NCBI GenBank assembly: GCA_013339765.2 | Contig: CM023449.1 | Coordinates: 36,162,353-36,226,352, forward strand | Origin: Haemaphysalis longicornis | Lineage: Eukaryota; Arthropoda; Arachnida; Ixodida; Ixodidae | Length of the DNA: 64,000 bases | Reading direction: 5' to 3' | In this document: in pieces, positions 33,789-45,186 of the stretch | How the letters are laid out: every line of letters starts with the position of its first letter | Numbering within the stretch: position 1 is the stretch's first letter | Notes under the pieces: generated by a model | What the model was told of the DNA's origin: nothing | Databases searched by the model: none | What the model saw: only the letters and a program-made list of their open reading frames with translations | Translations under genes and position numbers: made by a program

Positions 33789-35256
33789 CTAAAACACAAG
33801 TCTCCGCGCCTTCGTCGTAAACGTTGCAATTACATTGCTCACGTCAACGGACTCCCTGTAGAGCGACATCAAAGCCAACTCATTCAACCGTACCTCAACA
33901 GAGCTGTGGCGAAGGTAGGTCTTGAGGCGCTTCAACGTCGAAAAGCTTCTCTCAGCTGCCGCTGTGGTGACAGGAAGTGTGGCAAGTATCTTGAGGAGAG
34001 TACTGATATTTTGGAAATGTTGCACTGCTTCATGGCCTCGGTCGCATACCTTGGCAGCTCTTCTGGAGGTGTTGCAATCGCCACTTCTGCTTACATATTT
34101 CCCACTCCGCCTTGATCACTCTGAGATTTTTCGGTTCCATGTCCGCCATGTACAATTCTACTGCCGGCTGTAACGACTCAAAGCTGCTGTCGGCGGTGTA
34201 ATTCGGTAGCATCAGTTGGAGACTCTTCAACTTCCCCCTGTGACCAGTAAAGCGCTCGGTCAATGCAGACTGCAGATCATCCAAATACGGGATGAAACAA
34301 GTACGTCTGTAATATTCTTCAGGAGTAGAGGAAGCATGTTTTTTCGCAGTACTTCTGTAAACCGATTTTTCTGGGAATCTCTGGGTGAACACCTAATCCT
34401 CTCGCCGTTGCTTCACATGAATCGAAAATCTCCTTGAACCGATCATTGGCATCTTTTCTGATGTCACTAAGCTGTTTCAGCACCAAGTCGATATGCTCGA
34501 TGGGGACGCTTATGTCGACAAAATTGCCTTGCAGGTACTGGGACAAACGAAGCGTAAGACTCAAAAAACTTTCGCTCACTGCGAGGGAGACGAGAAAGTT
34601 GAAACTGCACAGACGAGTGTGAAGTGCGGAAGCAGTCGTATTTCTCCCTGTTTCACTTTGCATAAGTACTTCCAGCAACTCGACAATGTCAGGCAGCGCT
34701 TCACTGAAGAGAATCACGGCTTCGTGCCGCTCAACCCACCTAGTCAAGGCGTGAAAATGCCCGCGAAGAAGACTAGAGTTGCTTCTTAAGAACGTCGGTT
34801 CTGTTCGAGGAGCTTCTGAAATATGTGCAAACGTCACCAATCGTTGCGAAAGCATTTCGGATGTCGCTTACCTTAGATGCATCGTTCAAGCAAAGGTTTA
34901 GCGAATGCGAAGAGCAGTGCGTGTACACTGCTAAAGGATACACTCCGCGAATCAGGGCCTGCACTCCACGAAATTAGCCACTCATGACGGCGGCTCCATC
35001 ATAGCCTTGACCTTTCATGTTATGAAGGTCTAAACCGAGGCGAACAAGCTCTGTTTTCAACGTTTTCCGTCCGCCAGACCTGATTCACTGAGATCTGAAA
35101 CTGGTACGAAAGCGAGAAAATCTTCTTTGATCTCCATAGTTTCTCGGCGCAGCGGACTGCCGAAAGCCCTGCTGCTGAAGAGAACCCCCCCCCCACTCTC
35201 CTCATAAATATTACGGGGAGCCGGACCCCTGGGGCCCCCCTCTGGCTACGGGCCTG
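33789..35256 (-). pseudogene. hAT-superfamily transposase remnant (DUF4371/ZMYM1-like)
   Basis: Read right to left, the product begins with the hallmark KGQGYDGAAVMSG (about 35025-34985), followed by an in-frame TAA, then FRGVQALIRG and YTHCSSHSLNLCLNDASKV (catalytic-core region), a helical insertion (34319-34855), and the C-terminal dimerisation signature LATLPVTTAAAERSFSTLK ending at 33789. Frames change at about 34780, 34370 and 34028, so it is inactive. Upstream, CAGGCCCGTAGCCAGAGG at 35239-35256 (minus) looks like the 5' terminal repeat typical of this group, preceded inward by a G/C-rich run at 35178-35240. The N-terminal zinc-finger region is absent. These elements catalyse cut-and-paste transposition with 8-bp target duplications; none could be confirmed here. 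Confidence 0.85.
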
Positions 35257-35257
35257 G

Positions 35258-35545
35258 ACGGTCCTAAGGTACTGCGCACCGTTACAGTCGGGGAGTAAGA
35301 GCCGTTTGACTCTCGGGTACTACTCGCAATCGTAGCCCAATGGCACGACGAGAGCCACTAACACTGTCTGGTGTACCAGTCACAGACTCGAATCCTGCCG
35401 GGTGCCTGTGTGATTTTTTTTGCGATTGTAAATGCTATCACACGGACGTGGACGGACATTGGGCGGTCCTAAAGTCCTCCGCACCTAAAAATGAATCCAG
35501 GATTCTGCGAAGCAGATGGTTCAACTTACGTGGAGCAAACTACAC
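35258..35545. repeat. tRNA-like module (35330-35410) between direct repeats
   Basis: TAGCCCAATGGCACGACGAG and ACTCGAATCCTGCCGGGTG form A- and B-box-like parts followed by a run of eight T. Two direct copies of GGTCCTAA(A/G)GT.CT.CGCACC flank it (about 35260 and 35464). Confidence 0.5.
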
Positions 35546-37679
35546 GGTGGTGGTGGTGGTGGTGAAAACGTTTATTTGAGCTTAACGGGAAAGGAAAGGG
35601 GAAGTGGTCAGCCTCCCATGTCCGGGAGGCCGTGAGCCCGCGCCGATTCCAGAGCTCGTTTCACCACGGTGAGTTGCTGCTCCGGTGCCGAGCTGGTCAG
35701 AGCGGACTCCCACTTCTCAAATGTGGGGGGGAGTGAAGGGGGGTTGAGTAATGCGGTCAGGAGAAGACTAGGTGGTAGGTAGTAAGAGGGAGGTCACACG
35801 CTTGGCAGTTATGGGGAAGAGGGATGGGGAGATGTGTGAGAGAATGGTGTGATTACAGAAAGTTTGTCTGAAGGTGGCGATAGACATAAGCTTCATGTGA
35901 GGTAAGGGATGGGTAGGGGGGAGGGTACCTTCTTCTGTTGTTTATGTAGAAAGGGTGAAGCTATAGGTAGAGTTGACCGGTGTTAGGTGGTGCTTGAGGA
36001 ATCTGGACGTCCTCTGGTGTCTAGCCTTGCAGAGGGAAGTGCCCGGTTGTGGAAAGCGCGGGCTGCGGCATGAGCCGCTTCATTCCCAGCAAGACCAGAG
36101 TGGCCAGGGGTCCAAACTATTGACACCTCTATTTCTTCTGGGAGAGATGAAAAATGGGAAGTGCTCTAGGGGGTGCAGGCCAACTTAATACCACCGGCAT
36201 GGTTTCTGAGAATCGGCGACGATGGTCAGGTGGGGCTGTTTTTGGTGGGTGGTGGTCGCGTGAGCGGCGGCGAGTGCCTCTGCTGTGGGAACTGGTATCT
36301 GCTCGTAGGTGGCTGCAGTGGCGGGATGGGCGGTAGAGTCCAGGGTGACGAGGGTGGTATGTGAACCGTTGGGAGTATGGGCGACATCCATGTAGCGCGT
36401 TTGGGCGTCGGTTCCATATCGCCTTGTGAGCGTTCTGAGACGAGCTTCTCGCCTTCCACTATTGAGCGTTGGATGCATATGTTTCGTGATTGGGGCGACC
36501 ATAAGCCGCTGGCGAATGTGAAGAGGGATGCGTTGAAGTTCGTGAGTTGCAGACGGGGTGCCCCGGCCGATGGTGCGAAGCACGCTCCTGCCAGTGGGGG
36601 TAAGGGCCAACCATTGTAGCTGTGAGGTTCGTTGGGCTTCCAGAATTTTGCTGAGGGTATTATGCAACCCACGTTGAAGCAGACGGTCATTGGATGTAAA
36701 TGTAGGAAGGTGCAAGGCAGCTTTGTAAGTTTTGCGGATTAAGGCGTCCAGCTTTCTGGTTTGTTGCGGTCTGAGATTCACGAGCGGGGTTGTGAGACGG
36801 CTGACCATGAGGGCTTGGAATAGACGGCAAGTGTCTGGCTCTTTTAGACCGTATGCAGATCTCTGGATCCGGCATATGAGGTGGATGAGCTAGAGCTGGG
36901 AGACACCTGTGGTGATCTGTGGGTCAGGGGCGGGCCCAGCCGGGCGGCCTCCTGTGCGGGCGCGGAGGACCAGTAGGGCGGATTTAGATGGCTCGAAGGT
37001 CAGTCCCCTGGACTGAAGGTAAGCAGTAGTGGTGTCGGCTGCTTGTTGAAAGATGTCTTGTTCACCGCTAGATCCTTGGGTGGTCCAGATAGCCAGATCG
37101 ACAGCGTAGAATGCGTGGCGGAGGCCTGGAATGGCTAGCAGTTTGTCAGGGAGGTGAAGCAGAGCTATATTAAAGAGAAGAGGCGAGATAACCGATCCTT
37201 GCGGTGCACCCTCTGCCGGGGTGTTGAAAGTTGGCAAGAGTAGAGGGCCGAGTCGAAGTGTAGCTGTTCTTTTCTCAAGGAAGACTTTTACAAAGCTAAA
37301 GGTATTTACGCCACAGTTCGTGGTACTGAGGTTTTCCAGTATGGCTTCGTGGGTGACGTTTTCGAATGCACCCTCGACGTCGAGTATTAAGATTGTTTTG
37401 GCGGAGGTGCGCCTCAGGTGGTCGACCACCTGTTCCTTGAGCTGCAGGAGGACGTCTTGAGTAGATAGATGTTGCCGAAAACGAAGCATTGTGAAAGGGT
37501 AGAATTTGAGGTCTTCCAGGTATGCGGTGAGGTGCTGATGAACTATGTGTTCGAAGAGTTTACCGATGCATGAGGTAAGGGAGATTGGTCGAAGAGTAGT
37601 CGGCGTCAGTGGCTTGTTGGGTTTGGGGATCAGTATGATGTCCGAGTGTCGCCACTGCTCAGGTAGAGTTCCCCCCTGC
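35546..37679 (-). pseudogene. I-type LINE L1 (5'-truncated; RT, RNase H, 3' end)
   Basis: The element runs right to left. RT (37677-36890) has PKPNKPLTP-like, FRQHLSTQDVLLQLKEQ, GAPQGSVISPLLFNIALLHL and FYAVDLAIWTTQG; the last is the catalytic YADD box with the first Asp replaced by Val. The connection domain (36808-36400) reads LDALIRKTYKAALHLP and LLQRGLHNTLSKILEAQRTS, followed by the start of RNase H (RYMDVAH; AEALAAA; VADSQK). The 3' UTR has AATAAA near 35573 and a (CAC)n tail at 35546-35565. It is abruptly truncated at 37679, where the 3' tail of LINE L2 begins. Frameshifts are present and it is not active. Confidence 0.87.
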
Positions 37680-37739
37680 CAGAGAGAGAGAGAGAGAAGG
37701 AACTTTATTTGAGCCCAAACTGGTAGAAGGAAGGGGTGA

Positions 37740-40700
37740 CAGGGAGGAAGTCACCTAGCCTTCCCCGTTAGATGGCGGCCATGAGCCCGTGGGCCCTAGC
37801 GGCATCTTCCGCCAGCTGGACGAGTAGTTGTTGTACGTCGGGGTGAGAGCTGAGCAAGGCGGCCTCCCATTGCTCCTGAGTCCTGATGTTTAATGCTCTT
37901 TAGGGGAACGAGGTTTCTGTGGGCATGCCCATATGATGTGTTGTAGGGTGGCTTTGTCTGCACACCACTTGCATCTGTCGGAATACGTGTCTGGGTAATA
38001 TCGGTTGTAGAGAACAGGGTTGGGGAAGGTGTTCGACTGTATTCGTCTCCACGCAACCGACTGCCATCTGTTGAGGGAAGAGTGTGGTGCAGGGTACTTG
38101 AGGCGACTCAACCTGTAGTGGTGCGTGATCTCCCTGTACGTGGCCAGCCTGTCTCTGCTCCCCGTGAACGTAGGCCCGATGTCTCCGTCGAGGTCAGCCT
38201 GGTTGCCGAAATCTCGGGCTGCCTCGTGAGCCAGTTCATTCCCCGGCAGGGACGAGTGCGCTGGTGTCCATACAAGGCGAACATGCCTGCATCTGTCGCC
38301 AATAAACGTAGAAAGAATTTTGGCCGCTGGCCGGGATATTCGTCCCGCCAGGAAGTTTCTTATTGCTGTCTTGGAATCAGACACAATAATTTTGGCTTCC
38401 GTGCTAGCTACTGCAAGCGCAATAGCCGCTTCTTCCGCCACCTCAGGGTGCGTCGTCATGATTGTGCCCGAGGTCACTGAGTTTCCTTGCTGGTCTACTA
38501 CGGCTACGGCCGCAGCCGGTCGGTCGTGATAATCCGCAGCAGTCCACATAGAGGACATGTGGGTTCCCGCACAGCTGCCGGTGAAGTGCAGTAGCTCTGG
38601 CGGTTCTTCTGTCTTGATGATGATCCGGGTGCATATTTCGTGGTATGGGAGAACAATGGATGTATGATCGAGTGCTGTCATCCAGAGAGCATTTGATACC
38701 GTGTTGAGAAGCGAAGGGGATGCGCAGGGACCTTAGAATTGCGCGGCCAGTCTCGCTGCACGAGAGCCTGTGCAGCTGCGCCATCCTTTGTGCTTCTACT
38801 AGCTCTTCCAGGGTATTGTGCACCCCCATTGCTTGGAAGCGCTCCGTGGATGCCATGACGGGTATTCCTACAGCTTGCTTGTAGGCTTTCCGGATGATGC
38901 ACTGGAGCTTCTCTATTTCTGCTCTTTTGAAGTTCAGAAAAGGAGCCACGTATATGATGCGACTTATAATAAAAGCATGAACCAGGCGCAGTAAATTTGC
39001 CTCCTTGAGGCCGTGGTGTTTGTTAGCTATGCGGGCTATAAGTCGGCTGATTTGCTCCGCACTAGATTTCAACGTCGATACAGTAGCTGTGTTGGCTCCA
39101 TTTGCTTGAACACGAAGGCCGAGTACGCGAATGCACTCGACGCGTGGAATCAGGCTGCCCTGTATATACACTTGAATGTTCGGGACGTCTTTCTTTCTTC
39201 TTCCCTGTTTGGGAGGTTGGTAGAAAAGGATCTCCGATTTTTGAGGTGAGCAAGCAAGACCTCTCGGGGTGATGTAGGCGTGGACTGCATCGGCAGCTTG
39301 CTGCAGCCTTTCCTCCAGGTCCCCATCACTGCCTCCAGTCGCCCAGATTGTAATATCATCTGCGTAGAGGCTATGTTGGATTCCCGGGATAGCCTCTAGG
39401 AGTGGAGGCAGCTTGATCATGGCGACGTTGAAGATGAAGGGCGACAGTACGGATCCCTGTGGTGTGCCCTGACTACCCATTTGAATGATCTCGGATTGCA
39501 GTCCTCCCAGGGTGAGACGTGCCGTGCGATGAGACAGAAAGTCCTTGATGTATGCATAGGCACGGCGCCCGACTCCAAGCTCGGCCAGATTGTATAGAAT
39601 GGCATCGTGTCTGACGTTGTCAAATGCCTTGGTGAGGTCCAGTCCAAGTATAACTCTAGTGTCAAGGTCCGAACCTTGAATGTCCAAGATCTGGTGTTTT
39701 AGTTGCAGCATAACGTCTTGCGTGGAAAGCTTGGGCCTGAAACCCACCATCGTGTGAGGAAACAAGTGGTTTGTCTCCATGTGCTTGTACAACCTATTCA
39801 GCACCACGTGCTCCAGAAGCTTGCCCAGGCAAGACGTAAGAGAAATAGGCCGTAAGTTCTCCAACTTGAGTTCCTTGCCCGGTTTCGGTATCATGGAGAT
39901 CCTTAGCTGTTTTCCAGGCGGGCGGGATTTGCCCTCGTTCCCAGCACTGGTTCATGTACCGTGTGAGGGCGGCTATGGAAGGATCGTCGAAGTTAGTCAG
40001 CAGATTATTCGTGACTCCATCCGGGCCAGGCGCCGATTTGGTCCGGAGATTCGTTAGTGTAGCTCGAATTTCAGCCTCCGTTAGAGGCCTGTCGATTTCG
40101 GAGTTTTCAGGACCAGTGTATTCTGGCAACGGCTCTGGGTCTCCCTCTTTAATGTAGAGGTCCTTAATAGTTTTCAAAAGTTGCTGCTCATCACCGCCAT
40201 ATGTATGTAGGAGAGCTAGCAGGTTATTTCGCTGTACCGTTTTACCTCCGTTTGGGATCTAGGAGGCTTCTTAACGTATTCCACGTGCTGATTTTCCCCA
40301 TTTGGCAATCCATGCGGTCGCATACAGTATGCCATTGCTGATTCGTGAGATAGTTAGCGTGTGCTTCAATTTCCCGATTCAGTCTTGCTAATCTCCTGCG
40401 AAGGGGGCGATTCAGTTTCTGCTTGTGGAGCCGCGCCTGGATGCTGGCTTTAGCCTCCCACATGCGTAGAAGTCTGGAGTCAGCCTGCCATAAGTCTGCC
40501 TCTTCGGGTATAATGTGTGTGGCCAGGTCAACATGGCTTTGTAGCTCCGAAATCCACTCATCCAAGTCTTCGATCACTGCCCCATCTGGTTCTACATTTG
40601 CTTCTCGTAATTTCCGGAATGTGTCCCACTTGGTAATCATATGTCGTCTGCCCATTGATTTAGCTGGTCCGGTCTGGATAATTGTTTCGACTATGTAATG

Positions 40701-41340
40701 ATCACTTCCGAGGTTTCTACGCGTGTTGTTCCACATGGCCTCGATATTTTTGTGAAAGTGAGGTCCGGGGTGGTGTCCCTTGTGACGCTGTTACCCACCC
40801 TTGTGGGGTATGCAGGGTCAGTGAGCAGGTCAATCTTAATGACTGCGCATCTTCCCATATATTCTTCCTTTCTTGACCTCTCTGGGGTATCCCCACGCCG
40901 GGTGTGGGGAATTAAAGTCACCAAGGACAACCACAGGTTGACGTCTGGCTAGGTCCATAGTTTTTCTGAGAAGCTTGGAGAAGGAGTGCGTCTTACTAGG
41001 GCTGCTATACACATTTAAAACAAAGAGACTACCTCCGCCTTGTTTCCGCCCAGAAATAATTTCAGTTAACACATTTTCTGGTTCCTCGATGTCCGTTGAA
41101 TGCTGGATGACTGGGATGATTTCTTCGAATGAGGGTTGTAACTCCCATACGTTTTTTCCTGTGTGCCAACGAGGGGGAGGAACTGAATGGGCTAAAGCCC
41201 GTAAGCTTCGCCTGGCCATTAGTTTCTTGAAGGGCTATAACATCAGGATTGTTAGGTGTGAGCATATTGATGTATTGTTGCAAATTTCCTCGTTTGTTTT
41301 GAAACCTCGGCAGTTCCATTGCCAAATTCGATATGTTTTA
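37740..41340 (-). pseudogene. LINE L2 ORF2: endonuclease, reverse transcriptase, RNase H
   Basis: Endonuclease (about 41330-40240): WQWNCRG-like start, NPDVIALQET, VVVLGDFNSPHPAWGY and LGSDHYIVE, so the expected Asn, Glu, Asp and His residues are visible. RT (about 40180-38900): SAPGPDGVTNNLL, LRPISLTSCLGKLLEHVV, LGLDLTKAFDNVRHDAI, GTPQGSVLSPFIFNVAM and YADDITIWATG, with an intact catalytic YADD. RNase H (about 38560-38130): EEAAIALAVAS, VSDSKTAIRNF, VWTPAHSSLPGNELAHEAA. The C-terminus has CKWCADKATLQHIIWAC. The protein would nick DNA and reverse-transcribe its own RNA at the cut. Frameshifts at about 38545, 39895, 40740-40930 and 41220 break it; the rest is well preserved, suggesting recent loss or sequencing error. 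Confidence 0.88.
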
Positions 41341-41599
41341 TTGCGGTTCTGCTCCATGACGGTCGCCAGTAGACTCAGATTTTCTTGGGTCCTTCCGCTA
41401 CAACATTAAGGGGACGCATGTACATTTTTGTTGTCCTTTGTGGGCCGGCGTTGGATGTAGTCTGTTGCATACGTGTGATGGTGTCTTCTATGGCGACAAA
41501 TTTGGCGCTCTAGGCTTCTTGCTGCTTAGTGAAGGTGTCGACTAAGGCCGTAACCATGCTGCCAATTTTGTTGATTTGGCCTACAAGATTATTTTCCAG

Positions 41600-43010
41600 A
41601 TTCAAGAGGTCTTGCTGTTGGGCGGTGCCCTGAGGAATATCCGCGGCTTTCCTTTAATCGGAGGAGAGGTGTTTTCGGAGGCGCACACGATGTTGGCAGT
41701 TGGTGGAGAGGGGGGTGAGGGGAAGTTACGGTTAGCTGCAGTTGTCTGGTTACGCTTCAGCATAGCAATTTCAGCTTTGAGCTGCCTGTTTTCCTTTAGA
41801 ACCAATTCGAGGGTTTGTCGAATGCGAGTGATTTTCCTCGCCTGCAAGGGGTGGGGTATCATTTTTTCTTCGTACTTGTTACTTTGTGTGCGGTGTTACC
41901 CTGAGAGGCCGCCGTTTGCCCAACTCACCTTAGCGTCGAGGCTGTCTTCCATCTTGTTCTTCTGAGATGCCGAGCGTGAGGCGCTGCGTTGTTGTCGTCC
42001 CCTTCTTCTGGACTGGGAGCGTGAGCGTCGTCCAGCTCCCTCCATGTTGTGCGGGGTTGCCAACGGGGGGAAGGCTTCTGAGTGCTCTGTCTCTTTTTGT
42101 CCTCTGGTTTCTTCGACTCCACTGCCGCGTCGTTGATGCTGGAGGCCTTGTTGCTGTCGGAGCCATTCGCGCTGCCTCAACACGTAAGGTGTCTTGTAGC
42201 GCTGTTTACTTTTTGTACCCTGTAGAATGTCCTTTCCCACACAAGGCACACTTCACCACACACTCATGTTCCTCCATGGGATTTGCAAGACCACATGCGC
42301 CGCAGAAGGACTTGTCTGGGTACGGGCAGACGTCCATGCGATGTCCGACTTTGCCGCACGCTGCGCACACTTCGTGTTTCTTTTTGTGCCGGAAACACCG
42401 GTATTCTGCTCCGTGGTAATAGACAAAGTAGGGCACTTTTGTACCCGCAAATGCTATAATCACTGAGTTAGTCTTCCCCATTCTTCTGGCGTGCAACGCT
42501 GTGGGTTCCTCGGGTAGAATTAGGCTTTCGCTATGGTCTTCTGCCGAGTCGTAGCTTGGTACGTTATGGATGACTCCTTTCACTGAATCCGCGGGTGACG
42601 TGTATAAGCCACAGCAGCGTACTGTGCTTCTCCTATTTTCAACTCGGAGATCTTTGCATATTTTTCCGCTCGAGCGAGCGCCGGCGTACTCACGATTAGG
42701 ATGTTTTGTTCAGGATTGGAGCGTAGGATGTCTTCAGAGGCTTGGGCCAATGTGAAGCCCGCAGACTGCAGAATGCTGTCGCGCAGCTGAGCGTCGCTCA
42801 CCTGTGTGACATTCAGGGGCCCTCTCGAGGACGAATGACGACTTTGATGTCGTCCTTGGGGTAGAGCGAGGGTACTTGGGGCGGTGCTGCGGAGGTTGTT
42901 TCCTCATGCGTTCACGTGACTGGTGTGATGATGAGCCTGGCTCCCGGACCGAGACATCTGCCAGGCGCTTGGCGTCCTGCTTGAGTTGCGCCAGGGCGCG
43001 ACCGAACTTA
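41600..43010 (-). pseudogene. LINE L2 ORF1: gag-like protein with three zinc knuckles
   Basis: In minus orientation the N-terminal part (43010-42735) is polar. The middle (42583-42206) reads AFAGTKVPYFVYYHGAEY and then CAACGKVGHRMDVC (CCHC), CGACGLANPMEEHEC and CALCGKGHSTGYKKC, the triple Cys/His array typical of I-type ORF1 nucleic-acid-binding proteins. An Arg/Ser-rich segment (about 42050-41950) and a probable coiled coil (QTLELVLKENRQLKAEIAML, about 41830-41770) follow. Frame changes near 42230 and 41900 and other stops break the ORF. Confidence 0.8.
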
Positions 43011-43325
43011 TTAACTGTAAATTCAATTATAATTATACAGTGCACTGTAGCTCAAACATTTTGCTCCATCAATGACGATTGGCCGATTCCCTGATCTGGT
43101 AGCTGTCTTTTACCAAGTAACTTCTTATTCATCATCATCGTATTTATTATTATCATCATCAGTTATTAAGCAGGGTTAATTGTAGTCCCTCGGAGGTCAG
43201 CGGATGGGGCGTAGGGCTCGAAAAGCGTACTTGGCTTGGAAGCGTACATGCCACCTGTGGGAGACTACATTGCATAGCGATCGAATTCAGCGCTATTAAG
43301 CACAGTGGAATTGTCTAAAGACAAA

Positions 43326-43392
43326 AATGATGCACCCCTTCGTCTAACAATGGCGATGGTTGGTTGAACGCGAAGCTGTCCCCTTAGACGCT
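43326..43392 (+). repeat. Fragment of the D-type dispersed repeat
   Basis: GATGCACCCCTTCGTCTAAC and GATGGTTGGTTGAACGCGAA match the beginning of the D segment found in every unit A and at 53207 and 60580 (minus). Confidence 0.75.
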
Positions 43393-43394
43393 TT

Positions 43395-44634
43395 GTGTTT
43401 AAAATCGTTTCGCGGCTTCTCGACCTCGGCGTCCACAACACTCTGGCAGAAATAGCAGAAGCCCAAAACACGTCCCAGATAGCCCGGCTGTCGACCACAC
43501 GCTCTGGACGACACATCCTGCAACAAGTGAATATCAGGCCCCGCAACCAGCCCGCCGAGGGCACGACCACCCTATCCGAACCCATGCTAGACTCCTCCGA
43601 GTCCGCCCACTTCCCAAGAATACGAACCCGGAAACAACATCCAGAACGCCGGCTGGCTAGAGCCCGATCGCTAGCCTCCACGTACGCCGCGGATACCACC
43701 GCATACTACGTCGACGCGGCGGAAGACCGCGCCCGGCCCAACTACTACACGGCAGTCGCAATCGCAGCATCCGATGGAACAATCCGCACGGCCGGCAGCT
43801 GCAAGGCCACGGACTCGCATCACGCAGAAGAGCTCGCGATCGCCGTCGCCGCGACCGACCCTCGATGTAGAACGATACTTAGCGACTCACGAACAGCGAT
43901 CCTCCGCTTTGCGAACAACACAACAAGCACCAGTACGGCCCGCTTCCTCCACAGGACGGGCCAAACGCGCCAGCACCCGATCTTTATCAGTTGGTATCCT
44001 GCACACGTGGGACCGCTCGACCCGGAGGGGCGGATCCGTAACCGGAACGAGGAGGCTGACCGCGCAGCGCGAGGACTTACGTACCGTGCGACGCACACCA
44101 GCCAACACTCGAACCGCAATCGGAACAGCCAACTGCGAGCCGAAGAGAGCGAACCAGTACCACTGGAGACGTACGGAGACATTCTGAGATGGTACCCGCC
44201 ACAACAGGCAGCGACTCCCTGCCCCACACCCGCAACTAACGCGGCCGCGAAGGCGTGCTATACCGCCAGCTACAGACGGACTCAATCCTGACACCCGTGC
44301 TCGCCAGATACATCTGCCCAACGCTATACAACACCGACCGTTGCATCCTCTGCAAGACCGCCCCCGCTACGACAGCGCACATCCTCAACGATTGCACTCG
44401 CCTACAAACACACTCTGAAGCACAAGAATTGCCACCAAAAGTGCGTGAAGCCATCACCTCCTCAGACTACAACACACAACTCACAACTCCAGGCCGTCCG
44501 GCAGGTGGAGGAAGCCCTGACCCGACAGCGGGAAGGACCTGCGGTGGCGCAAACCAATTACGGGCTCGACCCGCCCGGGATCGGGGCCGACCCCCACGGC
44601 CTAATTCACTCTGCCGGACACGCAATAAAGGTTC

Positions 44635-44640
<6 letters not shown>
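43395..44640 (+). pseudogene. I-type LINE L3, 3' fragment (RNase H and C-terminal zinc motif)
   Basis: The frame from 43395 covers the end of RT (LGVHNTLAEIAEAQNTSQIA) and a complete RNase H domain: YVDAAED, HHAEELAIAVAATD, TILSDSRTAILRF, ISWYPAHVG and NEEADRAARG, so the catalytic Asp, Glu, Asp and Asp are all present. A frameshift at about 44250 moves to YRQLQTDSILTPVLARYICP and CILCKTAPATTAHILNDC (C-x2-C...H...C). The 3' end is AATAAAGG at 44626 followed by (TC)n. The 5' end is truncated at 43395 beside a D-repeat fragment. The RNase H frame is open over nearly 300 codons, so this copy is fairly young. Confidence 0.88.
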
Positions 44641-44762
<122 letters not shown>

Positions 44763-45186
44763 TTCCAAAAATTTAGCGCATAGCCATTCAGGGGAACTGG
44801 AGACGAATGATAAGGTGTAGTCAACAAATCAGATAAAGGAAGTAGAACCACAGTAGCAATGGTGAAAGAAAATTAAAGCAAGAGGGCGCTCTTGTTTGGC
44901 CTCGCGAGAGGCGGCCTCAAGGAAGATGAAGTAACCCCTGCACGATCCCTCCGCGAGGCGCGTGCACGCGGCGCCGTCACATTTGATCGAGATTCGCTGG
45001 ACATCGGTCGGCGGGCGGCTTTCTTCTCGTAGTCCGAGCCTCTCCAGCTTCGCCCCCTTCGTCCCGGGCAAGTCAGCGGTAGTCGAGAAGGGCCCTGCAA
45101 TCTCAAGACCGCCTGCCGAGCCCGCTCCGGACAACCCCAGGGGCGACGAGTGAGAGGAGCCAAATTCGTCCCCTTCCCGAGGCACC

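Larger units (their letters stand above)
37680..43010 (-). mobile_element. I-type LINE L2, nearly full length, frameshifted
   Basis: About 5.3 kb, in the same orientation as L1, with a (TC)n 3' tail at 37680-37698 just after AATAAAGTTCC. Gene order on the minus strand is ORF1 with zinc knuckles, then AP-type endonuclease, RT, RNase H and a C-terminal Cys/His motif; this combination fits the I clade. The left end abuts L1; the right end stops near 43010 in AT-rich flanking DNA, so it is probably slightly 5'-truncated. Confidence 0.88.
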
